Source: Sporothrix humicola
Lineage: Eukaryota > Ascomycota > Sordariomycetes > Ophiostomatales > Ophiostomataceae
NCBI GenBank assembly: GCA_021396245.1
Contig: WNYE01000014.1
Location: 124,001 to 188,000, forward strand
Length of the DNA: 64,000 bases
Reading direction: 5' to 3'
The notes below the pieces were generated by a model. The model was not told the origin of the DNA, ran no database searches, and saw only the letters and a list, made by a program, of their open reading frames with translations. Shown here piece by piece: positions 1 to 11,552 of this stretch. The position numbers and the translations under genes were made by a program. The number at the start of each line of letters is the position of its first letter. The stretch's first letter is position 1.

Positions 1-3000
1 GCAACAGAACGCAACGGTGAAGAGGGGCCGGATGTCAGCAGTGTTCATAAGCTTTGTCGTAACGTAGGTTTGTGGGTGACAATATAATAAAATATTGATC
101 ATGAAAAGTTGAATCTTGAACGAAAAAAAAATAGTATAAAGTTCATAATCTCGTCTGTATCATGAGATACAACCGCAGGGCACAGAAAGTGGCCATAGAC
201 ATCCCGTATTGTGTTTCCCTCCCCTCGCTTTGTGTCACCAATAAACACAGACACGATTCTATTCTGCTGTCTTCCCGACTGCAACTGTAGGACAAGTCAT
301 ATGTCATAACGGCATGTCACACCAGACGGGCATCTCGTCCTTTTTCTTTCAAAGTGACAGCCCCTTTCTCATTCCTCACATTTTTGTTCTCTTTCATTCT
401 TTGTTCGCTTGCATAAGTTTACCCGCCTTCTCTCGATATTCTCCCGCTCTTCGGCGCATCTTTAGAGTGCCTGTTGGGCCTGGCTTCTCTTTTTCTGTTG
501 GCCCCCATATATCTCCCTTAAAGATAAAGTGAATAGTCCATGACATTCCCAGTATGTAATGATAAAAGACAATAGAAAGTGAGGATCTCAAAAGGATGCA
601 CATCTCGAATTACAAGCGCGGTTATCGGGGTAACTATTGATCAGACCGACCGACCGGTCAGGGCAAAACAAAAGTTCAAGACCCGGCCGCATAAGGCCGG
701 GCCTAGTGGTGAGGATCCGGATATGTACTGTACTTTGTACCATAAAAATGGAGTCTGCCTTGTCTTCTCCGACCTCGTTCCGGCCACAGGTTCTTTCGAT
801 TTTTGCCGCGCTCTCCAGCTGATATCCTGGTTCGGGTACGGACAGTACTTTGGTGTCCTCTGCATTTTATTCGTTACTTTTGCATGCCCAGCTACCAAGT
901 TCCTCCCAGCCCATCTCGGTTCTCGTTGTCCGTGTGATAAAAAAGTGGCGCCCCACAAGTGTATTTTTCCTGGTTCACTGCACAAATCTGGGCCTGGCGA
1001 GTCTACTTTGTACTTGAAATCAAAAGATACGGGTCAAGAAGAAACCAACATACATATACGCCGTGTGGGGGGTATGCTTTAACGCCACACATTTAGTCAG
1101 ACCTCTTTCTTGCAGGCGTCCCAGTACTCCCCCGAAAACACACAATGGCGCATATGGCTGATGGCCAGACTCCGGTTTCTCCTCTTCACTGTCACCAGCT
1201 TACCTATGATATAACGGGGACTCATCAAGCCGAATAGAGGCCACAAGAACAAGCCCGACTAAATGTACATCTAGGGAAGAGCAAGGGAAGACAATATTAC
1301 AAGATACGGAGTACTCTGACATGAATAACATCCTGCAGGCAGGGCAAGGGAAAACGAGACTGTGATAGTTATTTATTTCAAAAGAAAATCATGAAGCCCC
1401 ACACATTGTCGAAGCAGCATAGGGTATAGGGTGAATATGCACACTATCTTTTTGTGCTGTATTTTCTCTGTATAATTGGACAAATTGGCTGTTTTATGGA
1501 GCCTTCCAGGGACATCAAGACTGGTCAGGATTCCGTGTACCTCTGGATTGGTCGATATAGCAGTTGTTACATGTAATGGCTAGAAGCCGAGACCCGAAAG
1601 ACCTCGAATCCAAGAAATCCTTCTACTAGTCCTTCCTTTCTCTCTTGCCGTAGCTCCCGTACTGCGAGCTTTGAGTTCGTGGGCTTGTGGCCCAGACTCG
1701 AGCTGGACTAGTATTAGTCGTCGATCTGTGCATGAAATAGTGTGAGAACTGATGAATTCCAGCCTTGATCCTTGGTTGATAGCTTTGAGCTTAAATGTTT
1801 GGTGACTCGTTGTATATCAGCATGACAGTACTCAAGATATCCTAGATTTGAACATCTGATGTATCCAAACCCACGAGTATGCATCACAACGGGGCCTGAC
1901 CAAATTTTGTCTCAATTACGAACTGGGAGGACAGAGAGAACGTGTGCAACTCTGGATTGTGTATCTTTGTAAGTCGCTCTTCCATACGTCGTACCTCAGC
2001 TCCCAATACCACCTTCTCCTGGTATCCCCCGCAGCACCCCTCAACGCCTCTGATTCAGCCCTCAACAAATGCAACTTTGCAGAATGGCGGTGAACGTCAA
2101 GGCGACTTCGAACAAAAAGGAACGAAAAAAAGAAAGAAAAAGTCGACGCAAAATTTGACATTCCTGTACAGTGATTTGTAGAGAAACGTGGCCTTTTGTG
2201 TCTTTTAGCTTTGCTGGAACTGCTCCCATATTTCCTGACCACTGAAGCTAGTGGGGGCCAACTTTTGTGCACAACCGGTCAATCGGTATGCAAGTACAAG
2301 AGAGAGACGAAGGATGATAACGTAAAATCCCGCGTTTTCATCACAAATTTCTGCCCGAAAAACAGTCTTTTCTTTGACCGGTGAAGATGTCTCCCAGCTA
2401 AGATACCAAAGACCCGGACAACACTGTTATTTATCACAATCCTCGAGCCTTGTTCCTGGTGTTGAATCGTCTAAATGGGCCCATTTTTGCGGTCCGGGGC
2501 GATTGTGGAGACACACTAAGATGGCATCTTGGGACGTCTTCGAGGATTAATTCCAAGATGCCGTCAAAGGTGTCCATCAAGAAGTGGTATTATGGACGAA
2601 AAAGTCAACAAGAAGGTGACCACCACAAAAATTACTGTAGCATTTCATTTTCTTCCATTGCCAAGTACGAGATACCCTTCTCGGCTGGCTCTGATGGGCG
2701 AAAAAGAGCAAAAGAAATGTGAGGTAAAAGATGTAAGGGGGCGGGCATGGAGGTGGTACTCTCCGTTGCGTGTTGGTATTCCCACAACATACGCCAGCCA
2801 TGGTAAAAACGGGAGAACCTCTATTTATGATAATATAATAACTCATCAAAGACGAGAAATAATAAAATCAACACAATTCAGCTTTCAAGAGCTGGAAAGG
2901 AAAAGAAAAGAAGAAAAGGGTTGAACACAGGACTCTGGCTTCTCACTTTTCCTCTTTAGATCTAGCCTTTGCCTCTTCTCCTCCATACGGAATCTTCCCA

Positions 3001-4896
3001 GCCAGATCCACCCACATCTTCTCCCACCTCGCGCATTCATTTTTCACGTCCTTGTTTTCTCTCTTTCTTTTGTGTTCATGGTAGTTCTCTACCCTTGTTA
3101 ACTGTTAAACTCGACCTTTCACCGAGGAGAGGCCCCTATCAGCCGGTAAATAAGCTGAGTCTTCAACATTCTGAACTTTCTTCTTCTGCTAGTAAGCGCC
3201 GTTCGTCCGCGAGATGCTTCGAGTAACTACAAGTAAGACCGTTGACTTTAATATCTTCCTCACAATTTGATTTGAGCCTCTCTTTTATTATGTGCAAGCT
3301 CAAACTCGTCTTGCAGCATTCTTCATACAATTAAAAGGCTGCATGTCTTGCCGGCACTGAGGGCTGGAGCATCACCGCCTTGATAGCCTTAACCTATTTT
3401 GTTTTTTGTGTCCAGCACCGAGTTCTCCCTTGCATCTTTGGTGGCTCCCCATCAAGCCTCTTTGATGCTGATAGTTCTTCCTCCTTTGGTTTTCCAGCTC
3501 GAAAGAACACTCCGGAGCAATTTTCTAACTCTTCGTTGCTTAGTGACAAACGCTATTTGAGACATTCTCTGACACGCCTTGCGTGAAGAGGTTGCATTCT
3601 TCTCTTTCTGTGCCTCCCTTTCTCCGACACCTTCCAGCCTTGTGTCATTAGTTTTCCGTCGTTTTTGGTCGTTTCGATTCGTTATTTTGTATTTTTGATA
3701 TCACACACCCCCATTCCACGAGTGCTTCACCGAAAAGACTGCACGTTTTGACCGCGAATTGCAAATAGTCGACAGAGTTGGTGGCCTGGCGTATTGACGC
3801 GTGGGACATGGAATATCATTTCCCTTTTTGCCTTGGATCGGTGAGACATTTGTAGGCATTTCAAAGCAAGAATCTGTCAATGGACAAGATAAAATGGGAA
3901 ACAACATGTGCAAAATGGCAGAGACACATGACCTGAGGCAACAAGCCACACTCTGCCCAGCCCTCAGCCATGTTTGGGTGTTCCAGGATGTCGCCCAGCA
4001 CTAATTTTGCTATTTTGGGTCCCAGATGCCCTGTAGTTTCAGGGTAAGCCGCACTTGTAGCGCTCGCTATGACCCGCCGAAACCCTGTCTTCTAGCGCTT
4101 CTGGTGTGTTTCTAGTCCACTGACTTGCTTTTTTCTGGTGTCTCTCCCTCACCTTTTTGCATCCACCCACATCATCATGAAGCCAGGGAGGCTTTTGCGT
4201 AGAATGCTCGCGCAGCTCACCACGCGGGGATGTAAAACAAAACCCACGCTGTGGATAAAGTTGGCATGTTTGGTTTCGTTGCTCTATCCCTCGCCTTGCA
4301 CTCGTAGATAGTCGATAGTTGTGTTTGACCAAAAGTCGTATCAGGCATTTTTCGGTCTTTTCTGTTTCGGAACGTACACAGACAAAAGAGGAAACCGTAG
4401 AGTCGTTCTTTCCTCTTTAGTCTTGATATGTCTTTCTGTATTTGACCCATGCCCTCTTGCCTCAGTTCCTTCTCACATGCCTAGCTCCTTCCGTCTGCTT
4501 CTGTTGACGTTTTTGACTCCTTCCTCAAGTTTCTGCATTTGCTTTGATTCCTTCCTCGTATTTTGCCATTATTGCGCGCCCAAGTTGTTCGCTCCTGCAT
4601 CTAACAGACACTTGGGTCTGCTCTTTCCATTCTCAAACTATTGTCAGGTTCGTCAACTTTAAGTAGTATCGGCGTCTCTTTTTTGGACATCTTCGTTTTT
4701 GTCGTTTCAAAGTCAAAGCCTTCCCGGTTCTCGTCTAGCCCCCATCCTTTCCTGTCTTCATCAACCGGCATTTCACAATCAGAAGGTATGTCTTTTTTTT
4801 CTCCCTATACAGCCAGTACAATATCAAGGCCATTATCATTTATTGACACACAAAGTCACACGCACTGTTTGCCAAACCGCGTCGACACCTGCTGTC
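1..4896. other. Long non-coding upstream region
   Basis: I see no supportable coding gene here; open frames are short and unlike known families. The + strand is CT-rich at about 2940-3090, 3400-3480 and 4430-4760, as is usual upstream of + strand genes in filamentous fungi, so the distal part may be promoter and the proximal part a long 5' leader of the gene starting at 4897. Intron-like signals occur on the + strand: a GTAAGA donor near 3231 with a TGTGTCCAG acceptor near 3415, and a GTATGT donor at about 4786. No tRNA, rRNA or transposon was recognised. Confidence 0.5.
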
Positions 4897-7800
4897 ATGG
4901 ATGACGAGGGCGGGCAGGGACCTTTGCGACGCGATGTCGCGACATCCACACTCTCTCCACATCAACAATACTCGGCCAAGCCAGAAACCAGCATTACTCC
5001 TGATGGCGATGGCAAACACAGCTCTGTCCTCCCTATTTACCAGAGCCCGCCAAGTCGGGGTGTACCCTTGCCATTGCCCCGCGAAATATTGAAGCACCAG
5101 TATCCAACAGATTCCATCATTATCGATGCTATCGGCCGACTTCGACTGGGTGACGATGCACCACGGACGGGCCTTACACCAGAAGCGACGAGTGGGATGC
5201 TTACCGGCTGGGATGCTGATCGGCGTGCTATTGACTTGAAAGACGCAAGGCAATTAGCAGGCCAGCCTTCTCCTCCGATATCGCCAACGTCAAATGACAC
5301 ACCTAGCGATGCCATTCACGACCCATGGGAAGAAAGCCAACCGAGCCACACCCAAGGCTTATCGCCCGGTCAAACTGTCCAACACGGAAGCAGCCCGATG
5401 AGCCCTTCTATTTCGACATCGTGGCGTAACGACACATTTCCCTCCGGGTTTGGCACGTCTGGAGCTCCTGATATACTGCTTATGACGCCAGTGGAAGGGC
5501 CCGATGGTGAGCCGGACGGCGCTTTCAATGATGGGTATATGACTTTCGCCCTTGCTGCAGCCCCTTCAACTCCGATGCAGCCTGTCTTCAAACAATCCAC
5601 CACGGATTCAAGTGCGAGTGCTTCTCGTGATATCCAGACAAGATCAGCGGGAGAGCTGGAAACTGCGATAGAGACAGCCGCTAGGTTGATTGCTGATGCT
5701 CGTGCAGCTACAACAGCTAAGTTTGACCAGGGATCGGCGACAAAGTCTTCTGAGGCAAAGTCTATGACTCGGGACAACGATAACAAAGGCACAGCAAGTG
5801 CTATGATTGATCGTCTGTCGAGGGCCAGCCAAGCAACATTCTCTTCTGCATCATCTTTTGTTGTTGTCCCGTCGCCATCAATGTCTTCAGCCTCGTTCAG
5901 TTCCCCCCGTCCCCATGATGTTGTTTCCCTTGCCACAAACGACGGTAACACGACTCGCACTATCGCTGGAAACATGAACGACAGCACCGGTCCAGCCATC
6001 GACCTCGACCATAACACGGGTAGTGACAGTGGTAGTGAGAGTGGAAGCGAAGAAGAGCTCGAGGCCCTTTTTGCGAATATGGCCGGGAGAGTGGACGATA
6101 TCAAAAGCCCGGCCAGCACTACCGTCACTGTGCCTCGGAAGAGCTCCAATGCACGGGTTGCTGCACAAGCTGCCACCTTTGTTTCTGTTTCTGTGCGCGA
6201 GGTTGAAGTTCACGCTAATATACCAGACTCCACCGCCACCTCCCCCGACCCAAATCCTGACCACAACAACCCCCAGCTGTCGGCGGAGATTTCTCCAGAG
6301 GCATCATCCAAGACTGCGAGTCAAGCTCCTCAATCGCAGTCAATAGCCACTCCGTATCAGCCGCAGCTGCATCTACCGCACAATACACTGCTCACAGACG
6401 ATGACTGGCCTCTTCCCACACAAGACGATTACATTCGTGCAATTCTTGCCTGTGAGGAAGACATAACCATCGCAATGGAGCTGAACCGCAGCCAAGCCCG
6501 CTTCTCCACCGGGCTTGAAGACAATGACAAAGCCTCGCCTGATGCCTATCATGCCCACAACCTCGGGCCAACTTGCAGTTGGGCACCAACCTCCTTCCCC
6601 AAGCCCACCGCGGTTCAGTTTTTAAAGGCAAAGCACATCGATAGGTCTGGCCCGAGCTACAGAGCTCCAGTGGCCATGCCGTACATTGAGCAAACTGGCC
6701 ATACCGACTCTCCGCTCGGCATGCCCGTGGGCACGCGGGTGATAAACTTCTTGCCCGACTTTGGCTCGAACTCGCCGGTCCGTTGCTTCCTCCACACGAC
6801 GTGTGATGGTCCGCCGCCTCCAGCCATTCCCCTCCCTATCCTCGACTCTCTCCCTTCGTTCGGATCAGCCACGACTGCAGCTCGCGTGGTGAGGCTCCCA
6901 TCTGAGCCCATCCCAATGCCTCCCCCACCCCGTCTCAGCCAGTGGAACGCCCAGCGTACCGAGACAAGCAACAACAGTGCTGCTGAGAATTCGGGCAACT
7001 CCCCCACCATTCGCTATCAGCCCCGTCCCATTACCATCGTCGAGTATGCTGCTTACGCCGGCTCTTACAAGGAGTGGTCGCACACATGCATTGCCCTACA
7101 CCAGATTGCCGGGCTCGTGACGGGCTCTCAGGTCGAGGCTGCTGCTACAGGTCTGGCCAATCTTGTCCGCCATCTCATTCACAACTGCGAGCGCATGGGC
7201 CTCCTGCCCCAGTCTGTCTACGATGCAAAGTACGCTGCACAGCCAGAGCCGAGATCACGCCAGATCCCGCCTGTCTCTCACTTCAATAAGCAGGTTTTTT
7301 GGGCCAAGTTTGTTGCGCTTGGCTTTTCGGTCTTCAGTGAGCACGCTCTTCGTATGGATCTGGCGGCTGGAACAAGCGAATGGGCACGCAGCATCCCCGA
7401 AGCCGGCATCGTCGATGCCTTGACTATCCCAGACCGGTCCCTCATTACCCAGCCCACACCGCTCACAGGCAAAAGCTACCGGATGAGCAGCGGTAGCACC
7501 GCAACCATCCTAAGCATGACCACGGAGTTTTGGTGGCGGCACGGCCGGGGACGTAACAATGAGTGGGACGAGTTCCTCCGCACCTACGAAAAGTACGAGA
7601 AAGAGCAGCGGACCAAAAAGGAATCCGAAGCCGACCAGTCCCCAGATTCGGATCCCGATGGCACTCGCCTGCCCTACGATGAAGACGAGGCCAAGTATGC
7701 CGACTACGAAGCCTACAAGGACTTTGGTAAGGACGAGTCCTTGACCATGCTTTTCGACATGGCTGATGCCCTACATCCCGAGAGACATCGTGGCAATTCT

Positions 7801-8166
7801 GCCGCCACTCAAGACCAAATGACTGCCAAGGAGAAGCTTCTCACCGAGCATAGGTCCCTCAATTTGATGGCCCAGTTCACCGCAGTCCGTCTTCGCGGTG
7901 GCCTGCATGCTCTCGCCAACATTTTCTACGGCCATGGCAGCGACCGTGACAACGCCACCGATCGCCCAGACGCCAATTTTATCCTCAACCGCATCGAGTT
8001 CAATATGCTGCTGGCCATGGCCGACGACACTGTCGATGCCTACGGACGACTCCTCAATTGGCAACCGCGCGATGGTCCACTCTCGCACACTGGCATCCGT
8101 GCCATGCACCAGACGCTTCTCAAATATTACAGACACCCACTCGAGCTCTACGGCGCTGACAACTAG
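4897..8166 (+). CDS. Large mostly disordered protein of unknown function (1089 aa)
   Basis: I do not recognise this protein. It is an uninterrupted 1089-codon frame. I start at ATG 4897 (first residues MDDEGGQG); the frame stays open 66 codons upstream but has no ATG there. The first ~700 residues are Ser/Thr/Pro-rich and look disordered, with an acidic Ser/Glu stretch near residue 373. From about residue 709 the protein becomes ordered: an aromatic/Ala-rich helical block, then a segment containing TEFWWRHGRGRNNEWDEF, a Glu/Lys/Asp-rich block, and a helical C-terminus. This modular plan suits a scaffold or regulator, but that is inference. An AATAAA lies at 8367-8372, 200 nt after the stop. 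The gene is intronless in this model, apart from possible 5' leader introns. Confidence 0.85.
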   Translation: MDDEGGQGPLRRDVATSTLSPHQQYSAKPETSITPDGDGKHSSVLPIYQSPPSRGVPLPLPREILKHQYPTDSIIIDAIGRLRLGDDAPRTGLTPEATSGMLTGWDADRRAIDLKDARQLAGQPSPPISPTSNDTPSDAIHDPWEESQPSHTQGLSPGQTVQHGSSPMSPSISTSWRNDTFPSGFGTSGAPDILLMTPVEGPDGEPDGAFNDGYMTFALAAAPSTPMQPVFKQSTTDSSASASRDIQTRSAGELETAIETAARLIADARAATTAKFDQGSATKSSEAKSMTRDNDNKGTASAMIDRLSRASQATFSSASSFVVVPSPSMSSASFSSPRPHDVVSLATNDGNTTRTIAGNMNDSTGPAIDLDHNTGSDSGSESGSEEELEALFANMAGRVDDIKSPASTTVTVPRKSSNARVAAQAATFVSVSVREVEVHANIPDSTATSPDPNPDHNNPQLSAEISPEASSKTASQAPQSQSIATPYQPQLHLPHNTLLTDDDWPLPTQDDYIRAILACEEDITIAMELNRSQARFSTGLEDNDKASPDAYHAHNLGPTCSWAPTSFPKPTAVQFLKAKHIDRSGPSYRAPVAMPYIEQTGHTDSPLGMPVGTRVINFLPDFGSNSPVRCFLHTTCDGPPPPAIPLPILDSLPSFGSATTAARVVRLPSEPIPMPPPPRLSQWNAQRTETSNNSAAENSGNSPTIRYQPRPITIVEYAAYAGSYKEWSHTCIALHQIAGLVTGSQVEAAATGLANLVRHLIHNCERMGLLPQSVYDAKYAAQPEPRSRQIPPVSHFNKQVFWAKFVALGFSVFSEHALRMDLAAGTSEWARSIPEAGIVDALTIPDRSLITQPTPLTGKSYRMSSGSTATILSMTTEFWWRHGRGRNNEWDEFLRTYEKYEKEQRTKKESEADQSPDSDPDGTRLPYDEDEAKYADYEAYKDFGKDESLTMLFDMADALHPERHRGNSAATQDQMTAKEKLLTEHRSLNLMAQFTAVRLRGGLHALANIFYGHGSDRDNATDRPDANFILNRIEFNMLLAMADDTVDAYGRLLNWQPRDGPLSHTGIRAMHQTLLKYYRHPLELYGADN

Positions 8167-8350
8167 GCCACACGGAAGGCCGTCCAAATGTATCATGACG
8201 ATAAGTCCGGGTGGACATTTCTCTGCGGCTTTTAACAGGACGGCTCGTCACAATCTGTTCTTCATGTATTATTATTTCTGCTTTACATATCTGTCATCGA
8301 ACTCAACGATCTGCATGGGGGACATATCTACTGTAATATGGCATTTTTAC

Positions 8351-8531
8351 TTTACTTTTTCAGTCCAATAAAATAATTAAAAAAAATCTGAAATTTAAAT
8401 CGACGCCAAAGCGAGAAAACTTCACAGTTTTCTTTTCACGTGTTCGTATTATGACGTATTTGGGAGTTGTGAAATGGTAGAGCGTTCTGCTGTCTCTTCA
8501 TCCTTATTTTACTTTTTTTTCAGTCCAATAA
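8351..8531 (+). repeat. Duplicated TTTACT-T(n)-CAGTCCAATAA motif, 160 bp apart
   Basis: Copy 1 (8351-8371) and copy 2 (8507-8531) share TTTACT, a run of T, and CAGTCCAATAA. They differ mainly in T-run length (5 versus 8). They lie 185-365 nt after the stop at 8166. Copy 1 continues into AATAAAATAA, so a duplicated 3'-end-processing signal is possible; this is inference. Confidence 0.5.
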
Positions 8532-9469
8532 TGGGTGGCCCAGAATCAAATGGCTTTGCAAAAGCCAAATGGTGCACGGGATTCTGCACGGGACAAAAGC
8601 CGTGAATTTAAAGCTGGTGTTAGTCAGGAGGCTACAGCCAATCATAGTTCGGGGTCGTGTTTGGTAACTGCCTAATTAGGAAGTACCCCACTAAGAACCA
8701 CTACACATCGTGCACCACAGGGAGGCCGTTTTTCAGATAAAATCTTTTCACCTACAAAAAGCGATTTAATTTTTGATGAAATCACTATTTCACTACTCTT
8801 TGTTTTCTGTATTGTAGTTTTGAAGATATATGTTCTGCAGAATGTCGCTTTGTTTGAAATAGACAGAAACGCGTGCTCGTTCTCCACGACGAAAACGACA
8901 GTTTGAAATTGTCGGAAGAAATGCAGCCTCTCTCTCTCTTCAAATAATTACGTATCTAGCAAGAGGAATCGTACGGAAGAGAGAATTAAAAGACTAGAGT
9001 GTAGTAGAGAGCGGGCCTGCGAGTAGCAAGGCGTGCACATGCTCAAAGTGAGTAAGGAGTGCACGAGACCTGGGGGTTCGGAATAGAAAATAATGACGTT
9101 GTTGTGTGCAGAGATTAGAGAGGATTAGAGCTAGTAGATAGTAAACTTCATATAGAATGTGAGAGAACGTAAAGCAAAGCCAGCGGTAGAAACAAAGTCT
9201 AGTGTGAAAGAGCTACAATATCGTGAATACAAATTTGGCGTGCATCAAAGTCGACGAGGCGAATGAGGGACAGAGACTACGAGGCGCCGGCGTCACTTTG
9301 GGTAGCGGTATTCCTGAGGTCGGAAGGTCAGTTATTGGCTCGGTGAAGTGCCGGTGCATCGTCATGATTATGCGTCGTCGAACATATTTAGCTTCTTTTC
9401 GAAAAGGCCAGAAAGCATCTTCCAGATGACTTATCCAGTGGCTATGATTAATGCCACATCCAAATCGTC

Positions 9470-9477
9470 TATATATA
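9470..9477 (+). promoter_or_regulatory. TATA element of the 402-aa gene
   Basis: TATATATA lies 270 bp before the ATG at 9747, followed by a strongly CT-rich tract (about 9505-9550). This TATA plus pyrimidine plus CA-rich leader arrangement is typical of highly expressed fungal genes. The transcription start was not determined. Confidence 0.45.
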
Positions 9478-9746
9478 CTTGGCAGTTTCCCCAGGATCTG
9501 GGGTTTGGTCTCTTCCTCTCTCTTCCTTCTTCTTTTCTTTTTTCCTCACCAAACTCCAAATCACAGTTGGGAATCACCAAAAAGTTTTTTGCACGCACGC
9601 ACAAAGCACACTTCTTCAGCTCTCTGCTCTTGCACACCGCAACAAACTTTTCACATTCTCAGCTTCTTGGCCTTTGGTCTACCAACACATTCACACATCA
9701 TCTCTTTTCCTTTTGATTTTCTTCCTCCTTCTTGAAACCCTTCAAA

Positions 9747-10955
9747 ATGCCTCCCTTCAAGCTTTTCCACCGCCACCACTTCAAGGCGTCGACTGGCAGT
9801 CTTGGCAAGATCATCGACAACTCTTTCTACGCTACTCTTCACAAGAAGGCCGAGCGCCACCGCAAAGACCTCGCAGTTCATTTTGACGAGCCCATTTCCA
9901 TCGTCATCAGCGAAGAGAAGTCCATGTCGGACAGCTCTTCCACCATGGTGGGCTCTTCTGCCTCGGACGAGTTCATGGCTGCGAGCCTCAACAACATGTC
10001 CATCTTCGGCTACATGGATCTCTTCGAGAAGCACATCAAGTCGCATGAAGACTATCCCATCCGCCCCGTGGACAAGCACAACTACATTTCTGTCGCTCAG
10101 GATATGGCCGTCGCCAAGTACTACCGCCAGGAGCCCATGTTTGCGTCTGCACAAGAGGCCAGCGCGGGCTTCATGGATGACCGCTACCAAAAGGTGCTCA
10201 AAGACATGAAGTCCGACCTCAAGGACGAGGTCCTGCGCACAAGCAGACGTCCCACGCACTCCAAGATGGCGCATTGCACCAAGGCGCCCAAGCTCGAGAC
10301 GATCGAAGAAGTGCGCGAGCCCACGGAGGGCTCCAACTCAGCGCTAGTTAGCGTCACGCACGAGGAGTTTTTGGAGGCTACCAAGGACAAGCCAGTCCGC
10401 CGCTTCGCCTTCAAGACTGTGCCCCAGCCTGAGCCAAAGCCTGAGCCTGTCGTCACTGTCCAGTCCGTCGAGGTCGACGATTACTCCGATCTTCCGGATT
10501 TCGAAGACTTTGCGGGCCACAATGACTACAGCGACAGTGAGAGCGACTATGGCTCTGACACAGACTCGCTGGTGGGCGACGACTTCGCCTCCTCTCTTAG
10601 TGTGGGCACTCTGCGCGGCGGCATGGGCAGCATGGACGATGACGATGACACCTACTCTCTGGCGTCCATCGAGTCTGGTGGCTCTGACAACTCCAACACT
10701 TCCGGCCTCTCTCGTGCCTCCTCTGTGCTGAGTGATCTGTCCGAGGGCGTCATCCCTGTCGACGACGACGCCTACAACTATTACGTTGCGCAGGATGACG
10801 TCCAGAACCCAGAGTTTACTCGCACTTCGTCTTTCGAGTCTGTCCTCACTTGCTCGTCTCTGGAAACTCACGAGTTTGGACGCGAGTGCTCATGCTTCTC
10901 TGGCCTGGGCTCGTTTTTTCGCGAGGCTTTGCACTCCATCTTCTCTCGACATTAG
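9747..10955 (+). CDS. Unrecognised acidic protein (402 aa)
   Basis: I do not recognise this protein. The start is ATG 9747 in good context (CAAAATGCC); five in-frame codons upstream lack an ATG. The N-terminus is basic and His/Phe-rich (MPPFKLFHRHHFKAS). A probably helical part with DLFEKHIKSHEDYP and AVAKYYRQEP follows to about residue 160. The C-terminal half is acidic and Ser/Asp-rich, with several Asp/Glu runs, and ends in a Cys-containing segment (GRECSCFSGLGSFFREAL) before a short basic tail. There is no signal peptide or membrane segment. The codon use and the TATA/CT-rich promoter suggest good expression. Its 3' neighbour on the opposite strand converges, leaving about 600 bp for both 3' UTRs. 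Confidence 0.85.
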   Translation: MPPFKLFHRHHFKASTGSLGKIIDNSFYATLHKKAERHRKDLAVHFDEPISIVISEEKSMSDSSSTMVGSSASDEFMAASLNNMSIFGYMDLFEKHIKSHEDYPIRPVDKHNYISVAQDMAVAKYYRQEPMFASAQEASAGFMDDRYQKVLKDMKSDLKDEVLRTSRRPTHSKMAHCTKAPKLETIEEVREPTEGSNSALVSVTHEEFLEATKDKPVRRFAFKTVPQPEPKPEPVVTVQSVEVDDYSDLPDFEDFAGHNDYSDSESDYGSDTDSLVGDDFASSLSVGTLRGGMGSMDDDDDTYSLASIESGGSDNSNTSGLSRASSVLSDLSEGVIPVDDDAYNYYVAQDDVQNPEFTRTSSFESVLTCSSLETHEFGRECSCFSGLGSFFREALHSIFSRH

Positions 10956-11552
10956 TCACTTGGTCACCAAAAAAGATTAAGAGAAAGAAATTCGGCCCAA
11001 GGACAGCAAACGAGAAGAAAAAAAATCTAAAACCATCAACAAACACCAAAAAAGTTGAAACCCCCAAAAGCACAAAAAAAATGAACCCGGGGTAACTCCC
11101 AAAGCATACCCAAAACAATCACCAAAAAAGTTGAAAACCAACAATCTCCTACAAAAAAAAACATGGGATGAAAGGAATTTACTGGAACTGGGAATGGATT
11201 TGCTTTTTTGTTTCGTTTCATTTTTTGTTTCGTTTCGGACCAGATTGTTTCGTCCTTTTCTACTTTTGCAATTTTTAACAACTGTTATCTCAAAGTTGAT
11301 GGACCTTTGAGATATCAAGTTTGCGAATTTGTTTGTTAGTTAGTTTTATCATCACAAATTGACATTTTACTTCTATTTCTTCTTGATATTCCGTGATATT
11401 ATATATGTGACAGTATCAAACCCGGTATCCTATCTCCGCATCTTCGTAATATCAACAAACTATTTGAAATAACCACACAATTTTGGAGACTTCTGTGAAT
11501 CTTTGATCTTTTTTTCAATAAATAAACTATCGCAATGAACCGCTAGCCTTTG
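10956..11552. other. Convergent 3' UTR region with repeated CACCAAAAAAG motif
   Basis: This lies between two convergent stops and no gene is seen. CACCAAAAAAG occurs at 10965-10975, 11044-11054 and 11120-11130; the last two copies extend to CACCAAAAAAGTTGAAA. The motif spacing is 79 and 76 bp. The right half is T-rich on the + strand. Confidence 0.55.

Larger units (their letters stand above)
8167..9746. other. Intergenic region: 3' UTR, AT-rich stretch, promoter of next gene
   Basis: No coding gene is supported. The left part is the 3' UTR of the preceding gene and contains a duplicated motif ending CAGTCCAATAA (8361-8371 and 8521-8531). Around 8370-8410 the DNA is AT-rich. Other sites seen are a CACGTG near 8438 and a CCAAT near 8637. 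The right end carries a TATA element (9470-9477) and a CT-rich leader for the gene starting at 9747. Confidence 0.5.

Noticed and set aside
579..1082. 167-codon + frame near the left edge
   Set aside because: Mixed composition without codon bias, an overlapping open frame on the other strand, and no recognisable motif.
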